Positions 13,864 through 20,673 of a stretch of DNA of 20,673 nucleotides are shown piece after piece (position 1 is the first letter of the stretch; each line of letters begins with the position of its first letter). The position numbers and the translations under genes were made by a program. This DNA comes from WYZ-LMO2 sp038731605 (GTDB lineage Archaea; Halobacteriota; Archaeoglobi; Archaeoglobales; Archaeoglobaceae). Below the pieces are notes generated by a model that worked only from the letters and a program-made list of their open reading frames with translations, did not search any database and was not told where the DNA came from. The stretch is from the NCBI GenBank assembly GCA_038731605.1, contig JAVYQP010000012.1:1-20673 (forward strand), given 5' to 3'.

Positions 13864-15468
13864 ATGTTCGAGACGAAAAAGATCCCAGAGTTCAAGCCAA
13901 AGTTCTCCTTCAGATTCCCGTTGGTCGAGAAGTTCAGGAAGCTTAGAGAGGATTTACTCGTGGACAACGACCTCCTCTTCCTTCTCACATACATGGCTTC
14001 TCTCTCGACTGCGCATCTAAGTAGGGACAAAATATTCACGATGGCATCAGAAACAAAGTATTCTCCGTCAAAATTCTTTGCAATGGTTCGAGATCTTGCG
14101 CAGAAATGGCACTACGACTACGCAACCGCTTGCGAGCTCGTAGCGGAGAAGATAAAAACCGAGAGAGTTAAAAAGCTGTTCAACAGGCTTGCAAACGCAA
14201 TCTCTGCAGGAGAACCGGACAGAGAGTTCCTCGAAAGAGAATGGAGGGCATTCAAGACCATAAGGAAAGACGAATACGACCGAAACCTTGAAAGCCTTAG
14301 AAAGTGGAGCGACGCCTATACATCTTTGCTCGTCTCTGCATCGCTCATTTCGGTAGTTGTTTTGCTATCCGTCGTCATATACAGCGTCGGTGATCCTGCG
14401 TCGACGCTAATTGCTTCAGCGTTCGGAAACTTCGTCATCTGCCTTTTTGGAGTTTTCATGCTCTTCAAAGCGGTTCCAAAGGATAGAAAAATCCACAATC
14501 TAAAGATAAAGTCGAAGGAGCAGTTTTTAGCCTCAAAACTGCTACTGCCATCGCTTGTTGTAGGTGTAATGCTTTTCCTCTTCCTCGGGCTTATTCCGCT
14601 AATGCTTGGGAACTACGAGTTCGCTGGCAGTGGCTTCTTAGCTTTAGGGCTCGCTTTTCTTCCAATTGGCATCCTTGCAAAGATCGACGATAAAAAAGTG
14701 AGCAAGAGAGATGAAGCTTTTACGAGCTTCATAAGGAGTCTTGGAGCAATTAAAGGTGGTGCAGGCGTTTCTATTGCGGAAGCAATCAGAAGGATAGACC
14801 AAAAGAACCTCGGAGAACTCAAGGACCTTGCGTTAGAACTGCAGAAAAGACTTTCCCTCGGACTTGATCCGAAGCTCTGCTGGGAGCGCTTCATAGGAGC
14901 GAGTGGTAGCTACTTGATCGAAAGGCTCACACCGATATTCACCGACGCGGTTGAGCTCGGCGGGGATGCGGATGCGGTCGGAGAAATCGTGAGCTCTTCG
15001 AATCTCGAGATGGTCTTGCTTAGATTGAAGCGAGACCTGATATCCTCGGGTTTCGTGAACTTGATAATCCCTCTCCACATCGCAATGGTTTCGCTTATGC
15101 TCTTCATCGACCAAATCTTAACGATCTTCACCCAATACCTCTCGATGCTCTTCACAACGCAGGTTGGAAGTGGTGGAGAGGTTTTCAGAAACATTCCTTT
15201 GCAGGGAGTCAATCTCGGGATATTCGCTGGGATCCCAGTGGGGCTTTTGGCTCAATACACGTTCTTCGTGATCCTCTCGATAACAATTGCGAATTTTTTG
15301 GCTTCGAACATAGTCAAAGGTGGTGGGAAGTTTCTCTACATGTATTATGCGTCGATTTTGTTCATCCTGTCCGGGATTCTAATGCTCGTGATTCCGCCCA
15401 TTGTGAAGTGGGCGTTCACGTTGCCGAGTTTTGTTGGAGTTCTTGCGGGGGTGGTTAAGTATGTCTGA
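13864..15468 (+). CDS. flaJ: Archaellum membrane platform protein FlaJ
   Basis: The 534-residue protein is the integral membrane platform on which FlaI acts. A basic cytosolic N-terminal part of about 140 residues (LVEKFRKLREDLL...) is followed by groups of membrane helices: about 150-215 (SLLVSASLISVVVLLSVVI), 225-275 (LLPSLVVGVMLFLFLGLIPL), and three or more from about 395 to the end. A second T2SSF-type cytosolic domain lies between (FTSFIRSLGAIKGGAGVSIAE...). It follows flaI by one base and its last eight bases are the start of the next gene, so expression is coupled. Confidence 0.95.
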   Translation: MFETKKIPEFKPKFSFRFPLVEKFRKLREDLLVDNDLLFLLTYMASLSTAHLSRDKIFTMASETKYSPSKFFAMVRDLAQKWHYDYATACELVAEKIKTERVKKLFNRLANAISAGEPDREFLEREWRAFKTIRKDEYDRNLESLRKWSDAYTSLLVSASLISVVVLLSVVIYSVGDPASTLIASAFGNFVICLFGVFMLFKAVPKDRKIHNLKIKSKEQFLASKLLLPSLVVGVMLFLFLGLIPLMLGNYEFAGSGFLALGLAFLPIGILAKIDDKKVSKRDEAFTSFIRSLGAIKGGAGVSIAEAIRRIDQKNLGELKDLALELQKRLSLGLDPKLCWERFIGASGSYLIERLTPIFTDAVELGGDADAVGEIVSSSNLEMVLLRLKRDLISSGFVNLIIPLHIAMVSLMLFIDQILTIFTQYLSMLFTTQVGSGGEVFRNIPLQGVNLGIFAGIPVGLLAQYTFFVILSITIANFLASNIVKGGGKFLYMYYASILFILSGILMLVIPPIVKWAFTLPSFVGVLAGVVKYV

Positions 15469-16081
15469 AGTTCCTCTCGAGTTGATTTTTGGATTTGCAG
15501 TATTGGCGGTCGTTGTAATACTAAACTTCGCTCCAAAGGGTAAAGTAAAGGTGAACTTGAAGATTCCGAACTTCAGCCTTTCACGAAAGAACATTGCGAA
15601 GAAGATCGAGGAGATCGACAAGCAACTTGAGGAAGTTGTCTCCACGACTACGTTGCCAAATGAGAGGGTTGTGAAGCTGGAAGATGCAACGGAAGAGATG
15701 GCTAAGAAGTTCGAAATCAAAGGGGATCTGCTTTCAGAAATGCAGACTGCGAACAACATCGCTAAAAATGTTGAAGCTCAGAAAAACGATGCAGAGATTT
15801 CACTTCCAAGTCTGGAGACGGGAGATTTAGAGAAGATGGCGGTTGAGGACGAAATAAAGCTGGAGGAGAATATGGAGAATGCTCCTGAAGCTGGAAAGGT
15901 TGAAAAAATCGAGTTCGAAGAATCTGACAAGTTGCTCGAAGACATTGCGAAGGAGGTTGAGAAAAAGGAGGAGGAAGAGATCGACTTGCTGAGAGACTTA
16001 AAAGGGCAGAAGTTCAGCGTTAAGGAGCTTGAAAACGAACTTTCGGAAATCCTAAGCATAGCAAAGAGGTTGGCAAGATGA
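15461..16081 (+). CDS. Membrane-anchored acidic coiled-coil protein of archaellum operon
   Basis: I do not recognise a family for this 206-residue protein. It has one N-terminal membrane helix (LELIFGFAVLAVVVILNF, about 5-22), a short basic stretch (KGKVKVNLK), then a cytosolic or exposed region rich in Glu and Lys. Predicted coiled coils are NIAKKIEEIDKQLEEVV, SDKLLEDIAKEVEKKEEEE and the C-terminal SVKELENELSEILSIAKRLAR. The start ATG at 15461 lies inside the flaJ end (8 nt overlap) after GGGGGTGG. Its end overlaps the next gene by ATGA. That places it tightly in the archaellum transcript. A scaffold or regulator at the motor is plausible, but this is inference only. Confidence 0.75.
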   Translation: MSEVPLELIFGFAVLAVVVILNFAPKGKVKVNLKIPNFSLSRKNIAKKIEEIDKQLEEVVSTTTLPNERVVKLEDATEEMAKKFEIKGDLLSEMQTANNIAKNVEAQKNDAEISLPSLETGDLEKMAVEDEIKLEENMENAPEAGKVEKIEFEESDKLLEDIAKEVEKKEEEEIDLLRDLKGQKFSVKELENELSEILSIAKRLAR

Positions 16082-16686
16082 TCTCTTTACTGCTAACAGC
16101 GTTCTCAATCGCTTGCTACATCTGGCTCTTTGACTCAAAAGAAAAGATCTTCAATTTTTTAACCGAAGAGCTAATCCAGATCGAGGAGTGTAGAGCGGTC
16201 GTAGTAATCGACGAGAGCGCAGAATATTACAGAATGAAAGAGGGAGAGCGAGTTCTCGACTGCGAGTTCCTAAAGTATCAGCCAAAGGGTTTCTGCTTCG
16301 TCGAAAAGGAGAGAATGATCTCCGCACCCATAACACCGCAGTCTGCGATCTACGTTTTTTTAAACGAATGCGATGAAGAACGGCTCCAAATCTTCCAAGA
16401 TCTATTCCAGGTCGTAAGATTAGCCTGTGAAAACCTGGAGTTCAGAAGGAAGAAAGGAGAAATCATTTTGGCGTTGAAGAGAAGCCTTGAACACTTCCAA
16501 CTCCTCGCAGACAAGCTGAGAAACCCGCTTGCAGTGATACTTGGTGCTTTGGAGATAAAAGATGATGTTGGTTTTGAGAAAGCCTACGCTCTAATTGAGA
16601 ACGGAGCGGAGAGAATAAAAGAGATTCTCGACGAGCTCTCGGATCACGAAGCAAGGGTTAGAGAGATCTCGAAGTTCATCTTTTGA
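16078..16686 (+). CDS. Membrane-anchored protein with degenerate HisKA-like domain
   Basis: The 202-residue protein has an N-terminal membrane helix (ISLLLTAFSIACYIWLF), a mixed domain of about 100 residues resembling a small sensor domain (VVVIDESAEYYRMKEG), and a C-terminal helix pair. That pair reads like a histidine-kinase dimerisation domain: LADKLRNPLAVILGALE (142-158), then AERIKEILDEL. In functional kinases the first helix reads HELRNPL or similar; here Asp145 stands where the phospho-accepting His should be. The protein ends without a catalytic ATPase domain. It may therefore act as a dimerising partner or signal-insensitive sensor. The ATGA overlap with its neighbour ties it to the archaellum operon. 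Not a named family to my knowledge. Confidence 0.75.
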   Translation: MISLLLTAFSIACYIWLFDSKEKIFNFLTEELIQIEECRAVVVIDESAEYYRMKEGERVLDCEFLKYQPKGFCFVEKERMISAPITPQSAIYVFLNECDEERLQIFQDLFQVVRLACENLEFRRKKGEIILALKRSLEHFQLLADKLRNPLAVILGALEIKDDVGFEKAYALIENGAERIKEILDELSDHEARVREISKFIF

Positions 16687-16834
16687 GCAGAATAGCACAG
16701 ATCGACGCTGTGAGTAAGGCTGAGTAAAAGAGCATGACGTAGTCTGTTATTTCGAAGAGAGATAGGAAACGATGGGTCAGCATAACTGCGGAGAACACAG
16801 CGACTGCGACTAAGCTTAGCTTATCCCTTTCCAT
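16676..16834 (-). CDS. Possible small two-helix membrane protein
   Basis: A 52-residue frame starts MERDKLSLVAVAVF and contains two hydrophobic stretches (LSLVAVAVFSAVML and VMLFYSALLTASICAILL), separated by a short polar loop and ending in LKR. A minus-strand TATA-like element (16854-16862) lies about 24 bp before the ATG, allowing a leaderless mRNA. The frame is open back to 16903, but the extension would cover that element. Its 3' end overlaps the convergent archaellum-operon gene by 11 nt. Composition fits a genuine membrane peptide, but without homologues this is uncertain. Confidence 0.5.
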   Translation of the reverse strand: MERDKLSLVAVAVFSAVMLTHRFLSLFEITDYVMLFYSALLTASICAILLKR

Positions 16835-16930
16835 GCGCTTAGTTGCTTTGGAGGATAAAAAGAATTCTACTCTCCGTGAAATTCGAGAAGTGTAAGCGAT
16901 CAAATTTATAATTTATTGCAAATTAATTAC

Positions 16931-16940
16931 CTATAAATAA
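16931..16940 (+). promoter_or_regulatory. TATA box of the beta-propeller gene
   Basis: CTATAAATAA is centred about 25 bp before the ATG at 16961, again implying a leaderless mRNA. Upstream, 16890-16930 is strongly AT-rich. No ribosome site is present before the ATG, in agreement. Confidence 0.65.
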
Positions 16941-16960
16941 TTGCCCTCGAAACTATTGCT

Positions 16961-18763
16961 ATGGGAAAGACAAAACTCGCAGTGGTGTTTATCGCAATCG
17001 CCCTCCTTGCGTTGGTGGTGATAAGCGTTAAAAAACCTGAGGGAGAAGGAAGGGACGTAAGAGGTTTTAGCTCCCCGCAGGAGTTCAGAGATTACGTAGG
17101 CAGAAGCTACTACGGGTGGAGCACTGGGGTAGTTCGAATTCTACCTTCTCCAAGCCTTCCGGAACCATTACCAAGCCCTGAAGCAGTAATAAGAAAGGAT
17201 TCCGAGCTCGAGAGATTTTCGACGACGAACGTCCAAGTTCTTGGCATCGACGAGCCGGACATCGTTAAGACGGATGGGGAAAGAATATACATCTCGAGAC
17301 TCAAAGCGCATCCCATAAAGATCTTACCACCTTATCCATACTACTCGAAAACGATCGTTTTAAAGGCTTTTCCTCCCGAAGAGATTGAAAAATTGGCTGA
17401 GCTGAACGTCAGCGGTGAGTTGTTGCTTTACTCCGATGTTCTGATCGTGCTCATGGGCAACCAGCTCAAAGGCTTTGACACGAGGAGCTTTAAGGAGAGA
17501 TACAACGTTGAGCTCAACGGAAGTCTCGTAACCGCAAGGATATACGAGGGCAAGATCTACGTCATAACTTCGCAGTATCCCGAAACTTGTCCAATAGTTC
17601 CGCTGAAAGTCGATGGGAAGGATTTTGTTGTTGAATGCGGAAGAATATACCATCCAATCAAGCCGATTCCAGTTGAAACGATATACACGGTTGCGAGAAT
17701 CGACGCAAAAACAGGAGAGGTTGAAAAAGTTATCTCCTTCGTTGGAAACTACAATTCCGTTGTTTACATGTCAAAGAATGCGATTTACGTCTCATACTAC
17801 TCGCAAATGCCGTATTCAGAGATCTTTACCAAATTTGTCGCTGAAAACAGCGACCTCTTCCCGAGCTGGTTCGTTGAAAGGCTGAACAAGATCGTGAGCT
17901 ACGACATAAGCGAGCAAGCCAAGCAGATCGAGATCTGGGATTCGATAAGAAAGTTGACGCTGACAATGAAACCCGAGGACAGGGTTGTTTTCGAGAACGA
18001 GCTTTACAACAGGTTGAACAAGTTCATGGAAAAGAACGCAAGAGAGATCGAGAGAACAAAGATATGGAAGATCTCGAGCGGGATGGAGATCGTTGCGAAT
18101 GGAGAAATTCCTGGGAGGCTTTTGAACCAGTTTTCGATAGACGAATACAAAGACTTTCTCAGGATTGCGGTAACCGTTGGGAACGCAAACGACCTATATG
18201 TTCTCGACTCGAATCTCAGGATCGTTGGCTCACTAAAGGGCTTCGGGGAGACGGAGAGGATCTTCGGTGTTAGGTTCATCGGCGAAAGGGGATACGTCGT
18301 GACGTTCAGGCAAATAGACCCATTCTTCGTCATAGATCTAAGCGACCCCACAAAGCCAGAGATGGCGGGCGAGTTGAAAATTCCGGGCTATTCGTCTTAC
18401 CTGCACCCCGTTGGAGATCTAATCCTTGGCATAGGTATGGAGAACGGTAGTGTGAAGATCTCGCTTTTCGACGTAAGCGACCCGAAGAAGCCGAAGGAGT
18501 TGGACAAGTTCATCCTGAAAGAGCACTGGAGCGAAGTCGTCAGCAACCATCGAGCTTTCCTGATCGATGAAAAGCACAAGGTCTTTTTCCTCCCCGCAAG
18601 CAAGGGATACGTCTTCTCATACGAGCCCGAGCTAAAGCTGATAAAGGCAACTGAAACCGGGTTTAGAGCGGTCTTCATAAACGACTACCTATACGTAATC
18701 GGTGAAAAAATCGTTGTCTTCGACGAGAACACCTGGGAAAAAGTTTCAGAGTTCGAGTATTAG
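16961..18763 (+). CDS. Membrane-anchored C-terminal beta-propeller protein
   Basis: The 600-residue protein begins with a signal anchor (KLAVVFIAIALLALVVISV, residues 5-23) and a Ser/Pro-rich spacer. It then shows the hallmark segment of the secreted beta-propeller family (VQVLGIDEPDIVKTDGERIY, 91-110). Repeats of about 45-60 residues follow, such as RIYEGKIYVITSQYP, GNANDLYVLDSNLRIVGSL, PFFVIDLSDPTKPEMAGEL and SLFDVSDPKKPKELD. The last two are LVIVDVSDP-type blades. The domain should face the cell exterior. Function is not known for the family; binding of protein or polysaccharide is common for propellers. It stands alone, between the small membrane gene and convergent AMMECR1. Confidence 0.85.
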   Translation: MGKTKLAVVFIAIALLALVVISVKKPEGEGRDVRGFSSPQEFRDYVGRSYYGWSTGVVRILPSPSLPEPLPSPEAVIRKDSELERFSTTNVQVLGIDEPDIVKTDGERIYISRLKAHPIKILPPYPYYSKTIVLKAFPPEEIEKLAELNVSGELLLYSDVLIVLMGNQLKGFDTRSFKERYNVELNGSLVTARIYEGKIYVITSQYPETCPIVPLKVDGKDFVVECGRIYHPIKPIPVETIYTVARIDAKTGEVEKVISFVGNYNSVVYMSKNAIYVSYYSQMPYSEIFTKFVAENSDLFPSWFVERLNKIVSYDISEQAKQIEIWDSIRKLTLTMKPEDRVVFENELYNRLNKFMEKNAREIERTKIWKISSGMEIVANGEIPGRLLNQFSIDEYKDFLRIAVTVGNANDLYVLDSNLRIVGSLKGFGETERIFGVRFIGERGYVVTFRQIDPFFVIDLSDPTKPEMAGELKIPGYSSYLHPVGDLILGIGMENGSVKISLFDVSDPKKPKELDKFILKEHWSEVVSNHRAFLIDEKHKVFFLPASKGYVFSYEPELKLIKATETGFRAVFINDYLYVIGEKIVVFDENTWEKVSEFEY

Positions 18764-19366
18764 CTATCTCACACAACTTTTTATGTCCACTTCGATAACG
18801 TCTCCCCTTGGCTTGATTTCTTTGAAGATCTGCCCCTCAAATCTGTAAACCTCCGCTCCAGTTAGCCAACAATCTGGTGAAAGCCCAGCTTTCATGCAAG
18901 TTTGGCTTAGAAACTCTTCAGCGTCGAAACCAAACTCGACCGCAACCTGTGGCAAGAGAAGACCGGAAAAGAATCCCTTCTTTACCATAAGACCGTGCCT
19001 ACCGATCTCCACGAACTTGGGTAGATCCTTCGGACTCGCCTTTATTTTCTCCGGCTCAGTCAAAATCGTGACCTCCACTTCGATTTCATCCATCTCCGAC
19101 AGTCGCACAGGCTCAAACCTCGGATCGTCGACAGCAGCGGATATTGCGGACTCGATTATAGCTTCGTCAAGCCTTTTTATCGGATACGGAAATCCAATGC
19201 ACCCCCTCAGATCTCCGTGCTTAATCAAAGTCGTAAAAACGCCTCTTTTTTGGGAGAATACGCCCCCAAGTTCTTCTCTTATTACCTTCCTCGTCTCTAA
19301 GTATTCCTCGATCGCCCTTCTTGCGAGTTTCACCGCCTTAGTGCCTTCTTCAAGGCTGAGTCTCAT
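18764..19366 (-). CDS. AMMECR1 family protein
   Basis: The 200-residue protein matches the AMMECR1 family of archaea and eukaryotes. Diagnostic are the strictly conserved LRGCIG (53-58), followed by the helix IIESAISAAVDDPRF, SEMDEIEVEVTILTEPEKI, and GLLLPQVAVEFGFDAEEFLSQ. A conserved surface cysteine in LRGCIG suggests enzymatic or nucleic-acid work, but the role is not established. Length is typical. Its TAG stop directly abuts the beta-propeller stop on the other strand with no intervening bases. The start is preceded on the minus strand by a TATA-like AATATTAATTTAG. Confidence 0.92.
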   Translation of the reverse strand: MRLSLEEGTKAVKLARRAIEEYLETRKVIREELGGVFSQKRGVFTTLIKHGDLRGCIGFPYPIKRLDEAIIESAISAAVDDPRFEPVRLSEMDEIEVEVTILTEPEKIKASPKDLPKFVEIGRHGLMVKKGFFSGLLLPQVAVEFGFDAEEFLSQTCMKAGLSPDCWLTGAEVYRFEGQIFKEIKPRGDVIEVDIKSCVR

Positions 19367-19382
19367 ATAGGAAGTGAAGCTC

Positions 19383-19395
19383 TAAATTAATATTG
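19383..19395 (-). promoter_or_regulatory. TATA element of the AMMECR1 gene
   Basis: AATATTAATTTAG on the minus strand is centred about 23 bp before the ATG at 19366, consistent with a leaderless mRNA. It lies in the 112-bp divergent gap with gar1. Confidence 0.45.
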
Positions 19396-19421
19396 CTGTT
19401 GTGTTACGTTTGACCAAAACC

Positions 19422-19476
19422 CTTATATAAGACCCAAGCGAAAAGTTTATATACTCTTACGAAAAACTTATATACT
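19422..19476 (+). promoter_or_regulatory. Three successive TATA elements before gar1-tfb
   Basis: Element 1, CTTATATAAG (19422-19431), is a perfect palindrome. Elements 2 and 3 are two copies of a 17-bp unit, CGAAAAGTTTATATACT (19439-19455) and CGAAAAACTTATATACT (19460-19476), matching at 15 of 17 positions with a 21-bp period. Each has an A-rich BRE-like flank. Element 2 is correctly placed (centre about 30 bp before the ATG at 19479) for a nearly leaderless gar1 mRNA. Element 3 would start transcription within gar1. Confidence 0.7.
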
Positions 19477-19478
19477 GC

Positions 19479-19772
19479 ATGAAACTCGTTGCGCTCGGAA
19501 AGCCAGAGAAGGTTTCGAAGTCAGGACTACTTCTAATCTCAGTCTCCCCTACAGCCATCCCAAATATTGGGGAGAAAGTCGTCACAAGAAAAATGGAAAA
19601 GATCGGTGTCGTCGTGGACGTAATCGGTCCTGTGACGTCTCCTTACGTTCTCGTTAAGCCGGATAAGGTAGTTCATGAGGATTTGTTCGTGGTGAGGGAG
19701 CATGGTAGAGGTAGAAAAGGTTCGGGAAAAGGAGAAGGAAGTAGAAAAGGAAGTAGAAAGAAAGGAAATTGA
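19479..19772 (+). CDS. gar1: H/ACA RNA-protein component Gar1
   Basis: The 97-residue protein is Gar1, which with Cbf5, Nop10 and L7Ae guides RNA pseudouridylation of rRNA. The six-stranded barrel is seen in MKLVALGKPEKVSKSGLLLI, IPNIGEKVVTRKMEKIGVVVDVIGPVTSPYVLVKP. The C-terminal tail is basic and Gly/Ser-rich (GRGRKGSGKGEGSRKGSRKK), like the GAR tails of eukaryotic Gar1. The ATG directly follows the third TATA element. The last 71 nt overlap the start of tfb in another frame; the gar1-tfb order is, from memory, found in other Euryarchaeota. Confidence 0.92.
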   Translation: MKLVALGKPEKVSKSGLLLISVSPTAIPNIGEKVVTRKMEKIGVVVDVIGPVTSPYVLVKPDKVVHEDLFVVREHGRGRKGSGKGEGSRKGSRKKGN

Positions 19773-20673
19773 GAGAGAGGAGGATATAGAGGTCTGTCCA
19801 GAGTGTGGAAGCCCCAGGCTCATTAGGGATTACAGGCGTGGTGAGTTCATCTGCCAAGATTGCGGGCTCGTCATCGAGGATCAATACATAGACTCTGGTC
19901 CAGAATGGAGAGCCTTTGACAGCGAGCAAAGAGATAAGAGGGCGAGGGTTGGTGCTCCTGTTACTTTCACGATCCACGACAAAGGACTCTCGACGATAAT
20001 CGACTGGAGCAACAAGGATTACTACGGGAAAGCGATCTCGGTGAGGAATAGAGCCCAGCTCTTCAGGCTCAGGAAGTGGCAACGCAGAATAAGGATAAGC
20101 AACGCAACTGAAAGAAACCTCGCCTTTGCGCTTAGCGAACTCGACAGAATGGCTTCAGCCCTTGGACTTCCGAAGAGTGTTAGAGAGGCCGCATCGGTGA
20201 TATACAGGAAAGCAGTTGAGAAGAACCTGATCCGTGGGAGGAGCATTGAGGGAGTGGTCGCAGCAGCGCTTTACTGTGCTTGCAGACAGGCCGGTGTGCC
20301 GAGAACTCTCGAAGAAATTGCGGTTTACTCGAGAGTCGACAGAAAAGAGATCGGCAGAACTTACCGCTTCATAACAAGGGAGCTCGGGATAAAGCTGATG
20401 CCAACAAGTCCAGCAGACTACGTGCCGAGATTCTGCGCTGCGCTGAACTTAAGCGGAGATGTCCAAAGGAAGGCGATCGAGATAATCAAGAAAGCTGAAG
20501 AGAGAGAGCTTACGAGTGGTCGTGGTCCGACTGGAGTTGCTGCAGCTGCGATCTACGTTGCGTCGATCCTCCTTGGGGAGAGAAGGACTCAGAGAGAGGT
20601 TGCAGAAGTCGCTGGAGTTACCGAGGTTACGATAAGGAATCGCTACAAAGAACTGGCTGAAAGGCTTGGAATA
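19702..20673 (+). CDS. tfb: Transcription initiation factor B (cut by window end)
   Basis: The frame is open to the window edge (324 complete codons, no stop), and the last residues YKELAERLGI are close to the usual end, so only a few codons are missing. Order: a charged Glu/Lys/Arg extension (1-30), a zinc ribbon (Cys32, Cys35, Cys51, Cys54), the B-finger/linker region SGPEWRAFDSEQRDKRARVG, and two cyclin-like repeats (about 125-215 and 220-320) with the DNA-contacting VTEVTIRNRYKEL in the second. TFB recognises the BRE and bridges TBP to RNA polymerase. The ATG at 19702 follows GGTGAGGGA and overlaps the gar1 tail by 71 nt. Whether it is the only TFB of the organism is unknown. Confidence 0.95.
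   Translation, partial: MVEVEKVREKEKEVEKEVERKEIEREEDIEVCPECGSPRLIRDYRRGEFICQDCGLVIEDQYIDSGPEWRAFDSEQRDKRARVGAPVTFTIHDKGLSTIIDWSNKDYYGKAISVRNRAQLFRLRKWQRRIRISNATERNLAFALSELDRMASALGLPKSVREAASVIYRKAVEKNLIRGRSIEGVVAAALYCACRQAGVPRTLEEIAVYSRVDRKEIGRTYRFITRELGIKLMPTSPADYVPRFCAALNLSGDVQRKAIEIIKKAEERELTSGRGPTGVAAAAIYVASILLGERRTQREVAEVAGVTEVTIRNRYKELAERLGI

Noticed and set aside
13491..14039. Minus-strand 182-residue open frame
   Set aside because: It runs antisense across the flaI-flaJ junction and has no recognisable domain or promoter.
20280..20498. Plus-strand 72-residue open frame near the window end
   Set aside because: It is another frame of tfb, which continues unbroken to the window edge with full domain content.

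Overview
The window is archaeal and most likely comes from a member of the Archaeoglobales. The evidence is an archaellum operon, TFB, RpoL, Csl4 and Gar1 genes, BRE/TATA-type promoters placed for leaderless or short-leader mRNAs, and a 30-bp CRISPR repeat very close to the one I recall from Archaeoglobus. The order-level placement is inference; no 16S gene is present. Apart from the CRISPR array, the sequence is almost fully coding, with short intergenic gaps and many 1-70 nt gene overlaps.

Layout. (1) 1-963: distal end of a CRISPR array with 13 complete repeats, a repeat cut by the window edge and a truncated terminal repeat; no cas genes are in view. (2) 1092-1589: a small cysteine-rich exported protein. 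(3) 1630-3329, minus strand: winged-helix regulator, nitrilase-family hydrolase and uroporphyrinogen-III synthase, divergent from a PaaI-like hotdog thioesterase (3375-3731). (4) 3728-7128, minus strand: an information-processing operon of a multi-domain DHH/RecJ-like phosphoesterase, a METTL5-like adenine methyltransferase, exosome subunit Csl4 and RNA polymerase subunit L. (5) 7157-8106, minus strand: YjbQ family protein and RlmE-type rRNA methyltransferase. (6) 8288-16686, plus strand: a compact archaellum operon, flaB1-flaB2-flaD/E-flaG-flaF-flaH-flaI-flaJ (arl in newer naming), followed without a gap by two unrecognised membrane-anchored genes. (7) 16676-16834, minus strand: possible 52-residue membrane protein. 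(8) 16961-18763: large anchored beta-propeller protein. (9) 18764-19366, minus strand: AMMECR1 protein. (10) 19479 to the end: gar1-tfb, behind an unusual array of three TATA elements.

The archaellum operon supplies two archaellins, the FlaD/E cytosolic scaffold, the FlaG/FlaF periplasmic stator-type proteins, and the FlaH/FlaI/FlaJ motor and export core. The prepilin peptidase and chemotaxis genes are not in the window. The least explained part is the operon tail (15461-16686): a membrane-anchored acidic coiled-coil protein overlaps by ATGA a membrane-anchored protein that ends in a histidine-kinase-like dimerisation helix pair. That helix pair lacks the phospho-accepting histidine and has no ATPase domain. 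This is my best candidate for an undescribed archaellum-linked component.
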